Source: Candidatus Tenderia electrophaga (GTDB taxonomy: Bacteria > Pseudomonadota > Gammaproteobacteria > Tenderiales > Tenderiaceae). Taken from it: 64,000 bases of DNA. The stretch covers positions 372,001 through 436,000 of the forward strand of contig CP013099.1 of the NCBI GenBank assembly GCA_001447805.1, in the 5' to 3' direction. Below are positions 1 to 9,757 of the stretch, piece after piece. The first letter of the stretch is position 1, and each line of letters starts with the position of its first letter. The translations under genes were made by a program, and so were the position numbers. The notes under the pieces are model-generated. The model ran no database searches and was not told the origin of the DNA. It worked only from the letters and a program-made list of their open reading frames with translations.

Positions 1-522
1 CTGGATTACTTCAGCGGCTGGCACGAGGTGATTGTCTATCCAGATGCCTTCGTCGCGCGTCACGAGCATCATGACGAGGCCGGTGTGGTACATGAGCTGG
101 AACGTGAGTTGGAAGGCGAATCCTGGCAGCAGGGGCCGGTGATCCTGGCCTGGGCGGATGCCCGCCCCGGCGTCCGGCCATACGGTCACGGTTCCAACGT
201 CATCCTGCATGAATTCGCCCATAAACTGGACATGCTCAACGGCGCGGCCAACGGCATGCCGCCCTTGCATGCACAGATGTCGCGCAGTGACTGGACCGAT
301 GCTTTGTCACAGGCATATGCGCATCTCTGTGCGCAATTGAATGCGGGCGGGCAGGTGGCCATCGACCCCTATGCCGGCGAAGATCCGGCCGAGTTTTTTG
401 CCGTCATGAGCGAGACCTTTTTTGAACTGCCCCAGGTCTTGTTTGAGAGCTATCCCGAGGTGTACCGACAATTCGGGCTGTTTTATCGACAGGATCCGCT
501 GCGGCGGCTATTGAACCTATAA
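1..522 (+). CDS. mtfA: MtfA-family zinc metallopeptidase (3' part)
   Basis: The reading frame is open from base 1 (Leu-Asp-Tyr-Phe-Ser-Gly-Trp-His), so the N-terminus lies outside the window and 173 codons remain. The visible part holds the HEFAH zinc-binding helix (HExxH) followed by KLD, and further on a Glu-rich segment (EFFAVMSETFFE) where the family places its third metal ligand. MtfA peptidases are cytosolic aminopeptidase-like enzymes; in E. coli MtfA titrates the repressor Mlc and so affects the glucose PTS. Whether that applies here is unknown, since no PTS gene is seen. The gene converges on zapE and the two stops overlap by 6 bases. Family call is firm; function in this organism is inference. 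Confidence 0.9.
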   Translation: MDYFSGWHEVIVYPDAFVARHEHHDEAGVVHELERELEGESWQQGPVILAWADARPGVRPYGHGSNVILHEFAHKLDMLNGAANGMPPLHAQMSRSDWTDALSQAYAHLCAQLNAGGQVAIDPYAGEDPAEFFAVMSETFFELPQVLFESYPEVYRQFGLFYRQDPLRRLLNL

Positions 523-1602
523 ACGATGCGCCTTGTTGAGATATTGCTCGCTGGCCATTTCCTGCAGGCGGCTGGCGGTGCGTTGAAAGGCGAAGCCGTG
601 GCGTCGGCCGCTGTAGATGTCTGCGGGCTTGACTGCGGCGCTGATGATGGTCTTGACGCTGTGGTCGTAAAGGGCGTCAATGAGATGAATAAAACGTTGC
701 GCGGCGTCGTCCTTGGCCTCGCTCAGTTGCGGCACGTCGCTGATGATGACGGCGTGATACGCGCGCGCGATCTCCAAATAATCGACCGATGAACGCGGTG
801 TTTCGCACAGGGCGGCGAACTCGAACCAGGCCACGTCGTCGCTGACGGCAACGGTGTTGATTTCGCGTTGATTGATATTCAGTTTGGCCGCCATGGTGAT
901 GGTGTGGGGGGCGAGGGATTGGAATTGCTGTTGCAGCAGTTGGGTCACATCTTTGCCCGTGTTGATATGAAAGGTGCCGGTGCGTTCCAGTAATTCGCTG
1001 CGGTAATCCAAGTCGCCGTCCAGATGCAGCTCATCCGTGTAGTGTTTGATCAGTTCGATGGCGGGCAGGAAGCGTTCGCGTTGCAGGCCGTTTTTGTAGA
1101 GTTGGTCGGCCGGGACGTTGGACGTGGTGACCAGGGTGACATTGTTTTGGAACAGCGCCTTTAAGAATCCAGCCAGCAGCATGGCGTCGCCGATATCGTT
1201 GACGTGAAACTCATCCAGGCACAGCAAGCGGATGTTGGCGGCCAGCCGTTCGGCGATGACCTGCAACGGGTCGGGCGTCCTGGGCAGAGTCTTGAGTTCG
1301 GCGTGAATGCCCTGCATAAAGCGATGAAAATGGACGCGCTGTTTTTCGGTGAAGGGCACGGCCTCGTAGAAATGATCCATGAGATGCGTCTTGCCACGTC
1401 CCACGCCGCCCCAGATGTAGAGGCCGTGTACAGGTGCCGGGCTGCGCTTTAAGAGCCGGTCGATCAGGCCGGCCCGGGGCGGTTCCGTCACCAGGGCCTG
1501 ATACAATTGTTGCAGCCGTGCGATAACCTTGCGCTGGGCCGGGTCAGCCCTAAAGCCGGGTTTTTCGAATTCAACTGGATTGTCAATTGCGGTCGCAGGC
1601 AT
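517..1602 (-). CDS. zapE: Cell division ATPase ZapE (AFG1-like)
   Basis: 361 residues, the usual length for ZapE. The N-terminal third carries the P-loop GGVGRGKT followed by HLMDHF, and the Walker B/sensor segment LCLDEFHVND lies near the middle, both typical of the AFG1/LACE1 AAA+ family. In E. coli ZapE associates with the Z-ring late in constriction under stress and destabilises FtsZ polymers. The ATG at 1602 is preferred over the TTG one codon upstream. It stands alone in its direction; the sqr gene behind it has its own terminator. Together with zapA and the ZapB-like gene further along, the window holds three Z-ring-associated genes, though they are not linked in one operon. Confidence 0.93.
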   Translation of the reverse strand: MPATAIDNPVEFEKPGFRADPAQRKVIARLQQLYQALVTEPPRAGLIDRLLKRSPAPVHGLYIWGGVGRGKTHLMDHFYEAVPFTEKQRVHFHRFMQGIHAELKTLPRTPDPLQVIAERLAANIRLLCLDEFHVNDIGDAMLLAGFLKALFQNNVTLVTTSNVPADQLYKNGLQRERFLPAIELIKHYTDELHLDGDLDYRSELLERTGTFHINTGKDVTQLLQQQFQSLAPHTITMAAKLNINQREINTVAVSDDVAWFEFAALCETPRSSVDYLEIARAYHAVIISDVPQLSEAKDDAAQRFIHLIDALYDHSVKTIISAAVKPADIYSGRRHGFAFQRTASRLQEMASEQYLNKAHRL

Positions 1603-1694
1603 CAATGCGGCGTGACGAGTTTATTTTTATAGTTATCGGCGCGGTCCATCAAAATATAATGCCTGATCCGGGCGGCGGACGGCTACGGCGCCAC

Positions 1695-1728
1695 GGAAAA
1701 GACGGCACCCCGATGTGTCGGGGAGCCG
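1695..1728 (-). terminator. Rho-independent terminator of sqr
   Basis: On the minus strand, just past the sqr stop, an 11-base stem with one mismatch (arms 1703-1713 and 1718-1728, 4-base loop) is followed by TCTTTT. It fits the 3' end of the sqr transcript and separates it from zapE. Confidence 0.7.
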
Positions 1729-1745
1729 CGCGTGGATGTCGCCAA

Positions 1746-3041
<1,296 letters not shown>

Positions 3042-3105
3042 CTACACCCTTGGCGACCAAAACCCGTTTGTTGTTATGCGGGGGCTTGTTCGGCTGTAGA
3101 GCATC

Positions 3106-3186
3106 TTATGCTTTTAACCACAGGGCATTGATGATGGCGACGGCGACCGTCAGGCCGCGTCCCGGTATCCGGTTGAAATACCACAT
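3106..3186 (-). CDS. CydX/CbdX-like small membrane protein (possibly degenerate)
   Basis: 26 codons from the second of two nearby ATGs. The peptide begins MWYF, has a hydrophobic core LTVAVAIINALWL and ends KA, the exact layout of CydX-family subunits of cytochrome bd oxidases (MWYFxWILG...xINAxW). The start has a strong RBS (GGGAGGGAG, about 7 bases away). Against a fully working copy, the usual WILG is RIPG here, with an Arg at 6, a Pro at 8 and another Arg at 10, and the usual acidic end is Lys-Ala. No cydA or cydB is in the window. It is either a diverged orphan subunit or the remnant of a lost cyd operon; its position directly before sqr may put both in one transcript. Too short for ordinary gene finders. 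Confidence 0.6.
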   Translation of the reverse strand: MWYFNRIPGRGLTVAVAIINALWLKA

Positions 3187-3401
3187 ACATCTCCCTCCCC
3201 ACTCACTTAAGGTTTAGTACATTGAGCGGCATTTGCCAGCCGCAGTCGTGCCGCCCGCTTTGCCCCGCAAGCGATACGCGTTTTTTGTAGATTTGTTTGC
3301 CGCCATAACGCAGGCCCATCTCTTGATTATCATCAGCCACGATCTTGAGGCTCTACACTACGCTGTTCTCGGTCGCCGGTCTGTTTTTTGCGCCATGGAC
3401 A

Positions 3402-3995
3402 TCACATGCGCTCGAAGCGGTACTTAATGCTGACTGCACCGCGCAGATCGCCCTGCCGGTAACCGGTGGCGGCATCGAAGGGGTACTGCTGTTTCAGGAT
3501 GGCGTGTACCGGCGCCGGAATCTGCCCTACCGGGCCGTGGCAGGTGAGGCAGCGCGCTTGTGTGCCGATCGCCTTCATGAAGCGAAAATAGCGACCGTTC
3601 GGCTCCGCCACGATCTCGGCGTGGCTCATTTCCTTAAACGACTCCCCGGCGGCGGCGCGCGCCTGAAACTGGGTCAACACCTGTTGTTCCCAGGCGTCGG
3701 GCATGCCCAACATGGGGTTGCGCACACGGGTGCCGACACGGGTTATGCGCCAGCCGTTTTGGCGTGACAGCTCGCCGGCGATGCTGGGCGCCACTGCGCT
3801 GCAGACCTTGATGGCCGCCACCGGCCCCTCTTGTTTCATGGTCTGTTGCAGGGTGCGGCCCAGGGTCTGCATGAAGGTTTGGGCGATGTGTGCCGCCTGC
3901 TCTGTTGGCTGCGCCGGTTCCGCCGCGCCGGCTGCGGCGCCGGCCAGTAGTGCGATCGCAGCAGCGCTGCGGATAGAGTGTTGTTTAGTTATCAC
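3402..3995 (-). CDS. Periplasmic c-type haem protein, DUF3365 family
   Basis: 197 residues with a Sec signal peptide (hydrophobic AAAIALLAGAAAG, cleavage near residue 25). The DUF3365 fold is shown by the conserved AIKVCSAVAPSIA segment (C65) and a single haem c motif CLTCH at 149-153. Family members (Tll0287-like) are PAS-like haem proteins thought to sense redox state or ligands; no function is proven for most. The start is GTG with GGAGG only three bases ahead. A textbook sigma-54 promoter lies 118 bases upstream, and the divergent neighbour is a sigma-54 activator, so the activator very probably controls this gene. Its placement behind sqr and the CydX-like gene suggests a role in respiratory or sulfur redox balance (inference). 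Confidence 0.85.
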   Translation of the reverse strand: MITKQHSIRSAAAIALLAGAAAGAAEPAQPTEQAAHIAQTFMQTLGRTLQQTMKQEGPVAAIKVCSAVAPSIAGELSRQNGWRITRVGTRVRNPMLGMPDAWEQQVLTQFQARAAAGESFKEMSHAEIVAEPNGRYFRFMKAIGTQARCLTCHGPVGQIPAPVHAILKQQYPFDAATGYRQGDLRGAVSIKYRFERM

Positions 3996-4112
3996 CTGCC
4001 TCCGACAAATACTATAGATACGGGATGGGCCGGTGACGGCGGTTGAGACTTGATAATGAGGGATAAACCGTCGCCGACCGGCCCCGCAACCTCCTGTTGC
4101 ATCCCTTGCTAT

Positions 4113-4129
4113 CGCAATCTTGGTGCCAG
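4113..4129 (-). promoter_or_regulatory. Sigma-54 (-24/-12) promoter for the DUF3365 gene
   Basis: On the minus strand the sequence reads CTGGCAC, five bases, TTGCG: TGGCAC (4128-4123) and TTGC (4117-4114) match the RpoN consensus at every conserved base with correct spacing. Transcription would start near 4102 and run into the DUF3365 gene. An enhancer-dependent activator is encoded divergently. Confidence 0.85.
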
Positions 4130-4246
4130 GTTTGGCATCGGCGCCGTACGCGCCGGGCGCGGGGTTTAACGTATTGTTTTAATCGGGAATTGTGGCGGGC
4201 AGGCAAACGGCGCAGTGGGCTGCCAAGGCGGCGAGGGAATGAAAAA

Positions 4247-4262
4247 GGCACAATTGTGTGCC
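4247..4262. promoter_or_regulatory. Candidate upstream activator site (CACAATTGTG palindrome)
   Basis: A perfect 10-base palindrome (4249-4258) inside GGCA...TGCC lies about 120 bases upstream of the -24/-12 promoter, a normal distance for enhancer-binding proteins. The half-site AATTGTG recurs at 4188-4194. It is also just ahead of a TTGACA (4267-4272) and could allow autoregulation of the activator gene. Binding is inference. Confidence 0.4.
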
Positions 4263-4314
4263 ATATTTGACATACATTTGATAAGACGCATGCCATTAAT
4301 GGCGGGCTCAAACC

Positions 4315-5631
4315 ATGAACGACGCGCATCAACAACTCCCGGATATCGCCACCCTGCTGAACGGTTTTCAAGATCCCGCCGTGGTCATCGGCGCCGATTA
4401 CCGCATCCTGGCGGCTAACCAGGCCTATCGTGACAAACACGGCGCCATCGGCGGCCCGGGGCGCCGCCACTGCTACGAGGTCTCGCACCGTTTTTCGCGC
4501 CCTTGCGACGAGGCGGGCGAGACCTGCCCGCTGCGCAACAGTCAAGCCTCCGGTCAGCCGCAACGGGTGCTGCATCTGCACTACACCGCCCGCGGCGAGG
4601 AGCACGTGGATGTGCAGACCCTGCCCTTGCGCGATGAGTCGGGTGAGCTGCGCTGGTTTCTGGAAATCATGCGAGCAAGCGAGGTGGCCGGTAACGGCCG
4701 CGACGGCGCCGGACTGGTGGGCCGCTCAGCGGCCTTCACCCGCATGCTGGCGCTGGTGGAGCGGGTCGCCTCCAGCGAGGCGGCGGTGCTGCTGCAGGGT
4801 GAATCGGGCAGCGGCAAGGAGCTGGTGGCCAAGGCCATCCACGCCGCCAGCGCGCACGCCGCCGGGCCGTTCGTGCCGGTGGAGTGTTCCGGGTTGACCG
4901 AGTCGCTGTTCGAGAGCGAGCTGTTCGGCCACGAGAAGGGTGCCTTTACCGGCGCCCAGCAGCGCAAGATCGGTCTGGTGGAGGCGGCCGCCGGCGGCAC
5001 CCTGTTCCTCGACGAGGTGGGCGACATTCCCTTGCCGTTGCAGGTCAAGCTGCTGCGCCTGCTGGAGACCGCCAGCTACCGCCGCGTCGGCAGCGTCGAG
5101 CCACGCCAGGCGCAGTTTCGTCTGGTCTGCGCCACCCATCGCGACCTGAAACGGATGGTGGCAGCGGGCGCCTTTCGTCAGGATCTTTACTACCGCATCA
5201 ACACCTTTCCCATCCCGCTGCCGCCGCTGCGCGAGCGCGGCGAGGATGTGGCGCTGTTGGCCGACATGTTGTTGCAGCGCAGCGGCGCTCAGACAGCCAA
5301 GCGGCTTCATGCCGATACCCTGGCCTGCCTGCGGCGTTATGATTTCCCCGGCAATGTGCGCGAACTGCGCAACATCCTGGAGCGCGCCACTCTGTTGGCC
5401 GATGGTGACATGATCCTGCCCGAGCACCTGCCACCGGAGTGTGTCACCGAGCCGTCGTCAGTGCCGCCGGGGTTTGCCGGTGAAGTCCAAGCGCTGGCCG
5501 AGGTGGAGCGGCGTTATTTGCAATGGGCAGTGGCCCGGCATCGTGGCGACAAGCGCAGCTTGGCGCGCCAACTCGGCCTGAGTGAGCGCACCTTTTACCG
5601 CAAGCTGAAACAGGTGCAGAATGGAGACTGA
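4315..5631 (+). CDS. Sigma-54-dependent activator with Cys-rich PAS domain, Fis-type HTH
   Basis: 438 residues. An N-terminal PAS domain (about 10-120) carries a cysteine/histidine set C53-Y-x3-H58, P-C64 and C71-P, which could bind a metal, Fe-S centre or act as thiol sensor. The AAA+ domain follows with Walker A GESGSGKE (162-169), the sigma-54 contact loop GAFTGA (209-214) and Walker B FLDEV (231-235). The Fis-type helix-turn-helix is at about 393-433 (SLARQLGLSERTFYRKL). There is no receiver domain, so the PAS is the likely input. The gene is divergent from the DUF3365 haem protein, whose promoter is of the sigma-54 type. I infer that it reads redox or sulfur state and switches on that gene; the ligand is unknown. 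Confidence 0.92.
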   Translation: MNDAHQQLPDIATLLNGFQDPAVVIGADYRILAANQAYRDKHGAIGGPGRRHCYEVSHRFSRPCDEAGETCPLRNSQASGQPQRVLHLHYTARGEEHVDVQTLPLRDESGELRWFLEIMRASEVAGNGRDGAGLVGRSAAFTRMLALVERVASSEAAVLLQGESGSGKELVAKAIHAASAHAAGPFVPVECSGLTESLFESELFGHEKGAFTGAQQRKIGLVEAAAGGTLFLDEVGDIPLPLQVKLLRLLETASYRRVGSVEPRQAQFRLVCATHRDLKRMVAAGAFRQDLYYRINTFPIPLPPLRERGEDVALLADMLLQRSGAQTAKRLHADTLACLRRYDFPGNVRELRNILERATLLADGDMILPEHLPPECVTEPSSVPPGFAGEVQALAEVERRYLQWAVARHRGDKRSLARQLGLSERTFYRKLKQVQNGD

Positions 5632-5660
5632 GGTTTATTAATGAACCAAAGGAAGAAAAA

Positions 5661-5900
5661 ATGCCCATCGAAAAACATGACCTGATCCATGAACTGCCTG
5701 AATATCGCGACCGCATCCATGAACTGAAGGTGAGCAACGAGCGCTTCGCCCAGCTGTTCGACGAGTACCACGAGGTGGATCACGAGATTCATCGTATCGA
5801 GGAAAACATCGAAACCACGTCCGACGACTACCTGGAGGCGCGCAAAAAAGTACGCCTGGCACTCAAAGACGAGTTATTGGCGATGTTGAAAGGTGCGTAG
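5661..5900 (+). CDS. YdcH family protein (DUF465)
   Basis: 79 residues, mostly one amphipathic helical hairpin, with the DUF465/YdcH pattern: a HELPEYRDRIHELK start, then FAQLFDEYHEVDHEIHRIE and a charged second helix ending LKDELLAML. Members are small cytosolic coiled-coil proteins of unknown function widespread in proteobacteria. RBS AAGGAAGAAAA precedes the ATG; the gene follows the activator by 29 bases and may be read through from it. Confidence 0.85.
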   Translation: MPIEKHDLIHELPEYRDRIHELKVSNERFAQLFDEYHEVDHEIHRIEENIETTSDDYLEARKKVRLALKDELLAMLKGA

Positions 5901-5906
5901 GGCGCG

Positions 5907-6110
5907 TTATTTGCGCATGAAAAACCACAGGATCAGACTCAGCACGATGCTGACGATGATCGAGGTGGTGATGGGAAAGTAAAATTTGAAGTTTTCCTTC
6001 TCCACGGCGATATCGCCGGGCAGGCGGCCGAGGCCGGATTTCTGCAACAGCGGCCAGAGCACGCCGAGCACGATGAGCACAACACCGATGGTGATGAGAA
6101 GTTTCTGCAT
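5907..6110 (-). CDS. DUF2905 family small membrane protein
   Basis: 67 residues from the ATG (MQKLLITIG). Two membrane helices, about 3-22 and 44-64, flank a loop containing the family signature GRLPGDI and then FKFYFPITTS. DUF2905 proteins are small inner-membrane proteins without known role. An in-frame TTG five codons upstream exists, but nothing supports it. Convergent with the YdcH gene, six bases apart. Confidence 0.85.
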   Translation of the reverse strand: MQKLLITIGVVLIVLGVLWPLLQKSGLGRLPGDIAVEKENFKFYFPITTSIIVSIVLSLILWFFMRK

Positions 6111-6163
6111 ATTCACAATCGACAAAGCGGGAGCGGAAGGGTTCCGCCCCGCATGGCCCGACT

Positions 6164-6826
6164 TCAGGTGATGGTCTTCACGCCGTCGGCGGTGCCCAGC
6201 AGCAGCACATCGGCGGGACGTTTGGCGAACAGGCCGTTGGTGACCACGCCGACGATGTTGTTAAGGGTCTGCTCCATCTCTACCGGGTTCATGATCTTAA
6301 GGTGATGCACGTCGAGGATGATGTTGCCGTTGTCGGTGACGAAGCCGTCGCGGTAGACCGGCTCACCGCCCAGCTTGACCAGCTGGCGCGCCACATAGCT
6401 GCGCGCCATGGGGATCACCTCGATGGGCAGTGGGAACTTGCCCAGCACATCCACCCGCTTGGATTCGTCGGCGATGCAGACGAACTTCTCCGCCGCCGCG
6501 GCGACGATCTTCTCGCGCGTCAGGGCGCCGCCGCCGCCCTTGATCAGGTGCAGGAACTTGGTCGATTCGTCGGCGCCGTCCACGTAGAGCGGGATATTGC
6601 CGGCGCTGTTGAGGTCGATCACCTCGATGCCGTGGCCGCGCAGGCGTTCGGCGCTGGCCTCGGAGCTGGCGACGGTGGCGTCGATCTTGCCCTTCATTTT
6701 GGCCAGGCCGTCGATAAAATAATTGGCCGTCGAGCCGGTGCCGATACCGACGACCATGCCGGGCTCCACATATTCCAGCGCCGCCGCGGCGACCTGTCGC
6801 TTCATTTCGTCTTGTGATAAGGCCAT
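6164..6826 (-). CDS. rpiA: Ribose-5-phosphate isomerase A
   Basis: 220 residues, full length. Motifs of RpiA are all present: GIGTGSTA (27-34), DGADE (83-87) and [11 protein letters not shown] (96-106), which hold the phosphate-binding loop and catalytic acid/base residues. It interconverts ribose-5-phosphate and ribulose-5-phosphate in the pentose phosphate pathway and, in an autotroph, in the Calvin cycle. The intergenic space to ilvA, transcribed divergently, is about 100 bases and must hold both promoters. Confidence 0.96.
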   Translation of the reverse strand: MALSQDEMKRQVAAAALEYVEPGMVVGIGTGSTANYFIDGLAKMKGKIDATVASSEASAERLRGHGIEVIDLNSAGNIPLYVDGADESTKFLHLIKGGGGALTREKIVAAAAEKFVCIADESKRVDVLGKFPLPIEVIPMARSYVARQLVKLGGEPVYRDGFVTDNGNIILDVHHLKIMNPVEMEQTLNNIVGVVTNGLFAKRPADVLLLGTADGVKTIT

Positions 6827-6927
6827 GACTTACCCCCGTCTGTGTAGAAAAAGTTGATTCATGATACCGGCACTCCTGACATAAGTCACCGCTATGAAGT
6901 TACCTAAGAAGCTGCTAATTTAGCGCC

Positions 6928-8439
6928 ATGCCACAGAAATATATCGAAAAAATCCTCCGGGCCCGGGTCTACGACGTGGCTCAGGAGACGCCGCTCGACC
7001 TGATGCCGCGGCTGTCGGCGCGTTTCGACAACCACATCCTGCTCAAGCGCGAAGACCTGCAACCGGTGTTTTCCTTCAAACTGCGCGGCGCCTATAACAA
7101 GATAGTGAATCTGCCGGACTCTGCACGTGCCCAGGGTGTGATCGCCGCGTCGGCCGGCAACCACGCCCAGGGCGTGGCGCTGGCGGCGCAGCGGCTCGGC
7201 ATCAAGGCGGTGATCGTCATGCCCAAGACCACCCCCGCCATCAAGGTGGCGGCGGTGCGCGCCTTCGGCGCCCGCACGGTGCTGCACGGCGACGCCTATG
7301 ACGATGCCTATCATCACGCCGTGGCACTGGCCGAGCAAGAAGGCATGAGCTTTGTTCATCCCTATGACGATCCCGATGTGATCGCCGGCCAGGGCACAGT
7401 CGGCATGGAAATCCTGCGTCAGCACCCCGGCGCGTTGGATGCGGTGTTCGTACCCGTGGGTGGCGGTGGGCTGATCGCCGGGGTGGCGGCCTTTATCAAA
7501 TACGTCTATCCGCAGGTGAAAATAATCGGCGTGGAGCCGGAGGATGCCCCCTCCATGCACCAGGCATTAAAGCATCATCGCCGCGTCATCCTGGATCAGG
7601 TGGGCATCTTCGCCGACGGCGTAGCGGTGCGCCAGGCCGGCAAGGAGCCCTACCGCATCGCGCGCAAGTGCGTCGATGAGGTAATCCTGGTCAGTTCCGA
7701 CGAGATCTGCGCCGCCATCAAGGATATCTTCGACGATACGCGCTCCATCGCCGAACCGGCGGGGGCGTTGGCGGTGGCCGGGGTCAAGAAGTACATTGAG
7801 CGAGAGGGCGCCACCGGCCAGACCCTGGTGGCCATCGACAGCGGCGCCAATATGAATTTCGACCGTCTGCGCCACGTCTCCGAGCGCGCTGAACTGGGCG
7901 AGCGTAACGAGGCCGTATTGGCGGTGACCATTCCGGAAAAGCCCGGCAGCTTCCGTCGTTTCTGCAACACCATCGGCAAGCGTGGCGTGACCGAATTCAA
8001 TTACCGCTACGCCGATGACAGGGACGCCCATGTCTTCGTCGGCGTGCAGTTGGGCGGCAGCGAGGATGCCCGGGAAGAGCTCATCAAGCGTCTCACCGAC
8101 AAGGGCTACCCCGTCATCGACATGAGCGATAACGAGATGGCCAAGCTGCACATCCGCCACATGGTCGGCGGGCGCGCCGAGGTCGGCAACGAGCTGCTGT
8201 ACCGCTTCGAATTCCCGGAGCGCCCCGGCGCCCTGCTGGAGTTTCTCACCCAAATGGGTCAGGGTTGGAACATCAGCTTGTTTCACTACCGCAATCACGG
8301 CGCCGCCTATGGCCGGGTATTGGTGGGCATGCAGGTGCCCGACGGGGGTAAAAACCCGCTGCAGGCCTTTCTCGACGAGCTGGGCTATACCTATGTGGAA
8401 GAGACCGACAACCCGGCCTATAAACTCTTTCTGCGCTGA
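6928..8439 (+). CDS. ilvA: Threonine ammonia-lyase, biosynthetic
   Basis: 503 residues, the length of the long, isoleucine-regulated form. The PLP lysine is K51 in SFKLRGAYNK, and the phosphate-binding glycine loop VGGGGLIAG lies near residue 178. The C-terminal third (about 330-503) holds two ACT-like repeats, each with the PGS/PGA turn (EKPGSFRRF and ERPGALLEF), which bind isoleucine and valine. It deaminates threonine to 2-oxobutanoate, the first step of isoleucine synthesis. Other ilv genes are not nearby. The 3' end probably overlaps the next small gene. Confidence 0.96.
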   Translation: MPQKYIEKILRARVYDVAQETPLDLMPRLSARFDNHILLKREDLQPVFSFKLRGAYNKIVNLPDSARAQGVIAASAGNHAQGVALAAQRLGIKAVIVMPKTTPAIKVAAVRAFGARTVLHGDAYDDAYHHAVALAEQEGMSFVHPYDDPDVIAGQGTVGMEILRQHPGALDAVFVPVGGGGLIAGVAAFIKYVYPQVKIIGVEPEDAPSMHQALKHHRRVILDQVGIFADGVAVRQAGKEPYRIARKCVDEVILVSSDEICAAIKDIFDDTRSIAEPAGALAVAGVKKYIEREGATGQTLVAIDSGANMNFDRLRHVSERAELGERNEAVLAVTIPEKPGSFRRFCNTIGKRGVTEFNYRYADDRDAHVFVGVQLGGSEDAREELIKRLTDKGYPVIDMSDNEMAKLHIRHMVGGRAEVGNELLYRFEFPERPGALLEFLTQMGQGWNISLFHYRNHGAAYGRVLVGMQVPDGGKNPLQAFLDELGYTYVEETDNPAYKLFLR

Positions 8440-8755
8440 TCGTACAAGTCGGGTTCTGGCAGCGGTGGTGTTGCTGCAGGCCGCGACGGCACACGCGGAT
8501 AGCATGCGCTGCGGCAACCTGCTGGTGCTCAGTGGTGATCGTCAGGCGCGCGTGCTGGAGCGTTGCGGCGACCCCGACACCATCGAGAGCTCACAGCGTT
8601 TTCTCCGGCGCGATAGCCCGTTCAGCAAAGACAAGGTGATCCACGAGGTCAACACCGAGCGCTGGTATTACGATTTCGGCGGTGGCTCGCTGCCCAAGGT
8701 GCTGACCTTCGAAAACGGCATTTTGACCCGTATCGACATTGCCGCCGGACACTGA
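8393..8755 (+). CDS. DUF2845 secreted protein
   Basis: The mature part shows the DUF2845 pattern: DSMRCGNLLVLSGD, a LERCGDPD turn and ERWYYDFGGG then LTFENGILTRI. Two cysteines (in RCG and RCG) could form a disulfide. The N-terminus is hydrophobic (VLAAVVLLQAATAHA, cleavage before Asp), so the product is exported. The start is uncertain: an ATG at 8393 overlaps ilvA by 47 bases and gives an unusually long charged leader; GTG 8465 or 8468 would give a very short signal. Function is unknown. Probably translated from the ilvA message. Confidence 0.75.
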   Translation: MWKRPTTRPINSFCADRTSRVLAAVVLLQAATAHADSMRCGNLLVLSGDRQARVLERCGDPDTIESSQRFLRRDSPFSKDKVIHEVNTERWYYDFGGGSLPKVLTFENGILTRIDIAAGH

Positions 8756-8848
8756 CGCCGGGATCGTGTGCCGCTGAATTCGCTACAGTTGCGGCGGCCA
8801 TGTGCCGATCATGTGCGTATCGGTGGGCGCACGAGCAGGCGAACCAGT

Positions 8849-9754
8849 ATGTTGGATTTTTTCAAAAACAAAGACCGCGGAGGCGGCAAGGGTGACGATC
8901 GGGTGTTGGACGGTCGTATTGTTTGTCGGTTAATGCGCCATTTCCCCGTGGGCGCCAAAGTCAGCTATTACCCCGAGTATCGCCAAGAGCTGCTGCTCGA
9001 TACCGTCATCATCGCCTATGCCATTAATGACGAGATTGTGTATTCCAGCAGTGATTTGAATTGCGATGATACCAGTGGCACGTTGACGTTCAGCGATCAG
9101 GGTAAGGCCCATAGCTTCAGGAAAATCACTGCCTTCAGGATCATCGTGCCGGTATTCAATCAGAGCGAGGTCAAGCTTGACTACGCCCGGCGCGAGGCCT
9201 TGCTCAAGACCGGCGGTCTGGTCAAGGGCAATACCATTACCCTGATGGGCGAGCATAAAGGCGGCCAGGTGCCGGTATTGGATACCGGGGTGATTAAACG
9301 CAGCATACTGAAAGAGGGCGTTTACGCCGGCCAGACGGTCGCCTTTCTCGAGGTGGACACCGACTCGCTGATGCTGTCCGATCAACGTGCCCACCTGCGG
9401 CTGCAGACCCATCTTCCCGCCACCATCCAAATCAGTCGCCGCGGCGAGACCGCCCTGATCAACGGCGTGATGGCCGATTTCTCCGATCGCTCCCTGCGTC
9501 TGATCGTAGATGCTGAATTCAGCGACGAGGTCCTGCCCAAAGAAAAAGACCGCGTGGTGGTGTCATTCAACATGCCGGGAAAATCTGAGCACGTCTCCTT
9601 GGTGGGTGATGTATTTCGCGTTGCAGAGCGTGCCCTGGTGGTAATGCTGACCGGCTGTGTGGAAAAAGGCCGGATCGTCGCCCTGGGCCAGATCGAGATA
9701 CTCAAGATCAAGGCGAATCTACTGCAGCACAGCGGCACCAGCCTGTTCAGATAA
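8849..9754 (+). CDS. PilZ-domain protein (YcgR-like, c-di-GMP effector)
   Basis: 301 residues from the ATG giving MLDFFKNKD; an in-frame start further upstream adds a basic tail not typical of the family. The first 110 residues resemble an unnamed N-terminal beta domain. A second half holds the PilZ c-di-GMP signature RAHLR (R180 and R184 of RxxxR) and then D210-F-S212 with Ser at the usual Gly of the DxSxxG motif. YcgR-like proteins act on flagellar or pilus motors or on exopolysaccharide when c-di-GMP is bound. It stands alone. The Ser for Gly change could weaken binding; target is unknown. Confidence 0.75.
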   Translation: MLDFFKNKDRGGGKGDDRVLDGRIVCRLMRHFPVGAKVSYYPEYRQELLLDTVIIAYAINDEIVYSSSDLNCDDTSGTLTFSDQGKAHSFRKITAFRIIVPVFNQSEVKLDYARREALLKTGGLVKGNTITLMGEHKGGQVPVLDTGVIKRSILKEGVYAGQTVAFLEVDTDSLMLSDQRAHLRLQTHLPATIQISRRGETALINGVMADFSDRSLRLIVDAEFSDEVLPKEKDRVVVSFNMPGKSEHVSLVGDVFRVAERALVVMLTGCVEKGRIVALGQIEILKIKANLLQHSGTSLFR

Positions 9755-9757
9755 AGG

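Noticed and set aside
1631-1638. GCCGATAA on the minus strand upstream of zapE, like a sigma-28 -10
   Set aside because: No TAAA at the required distance.
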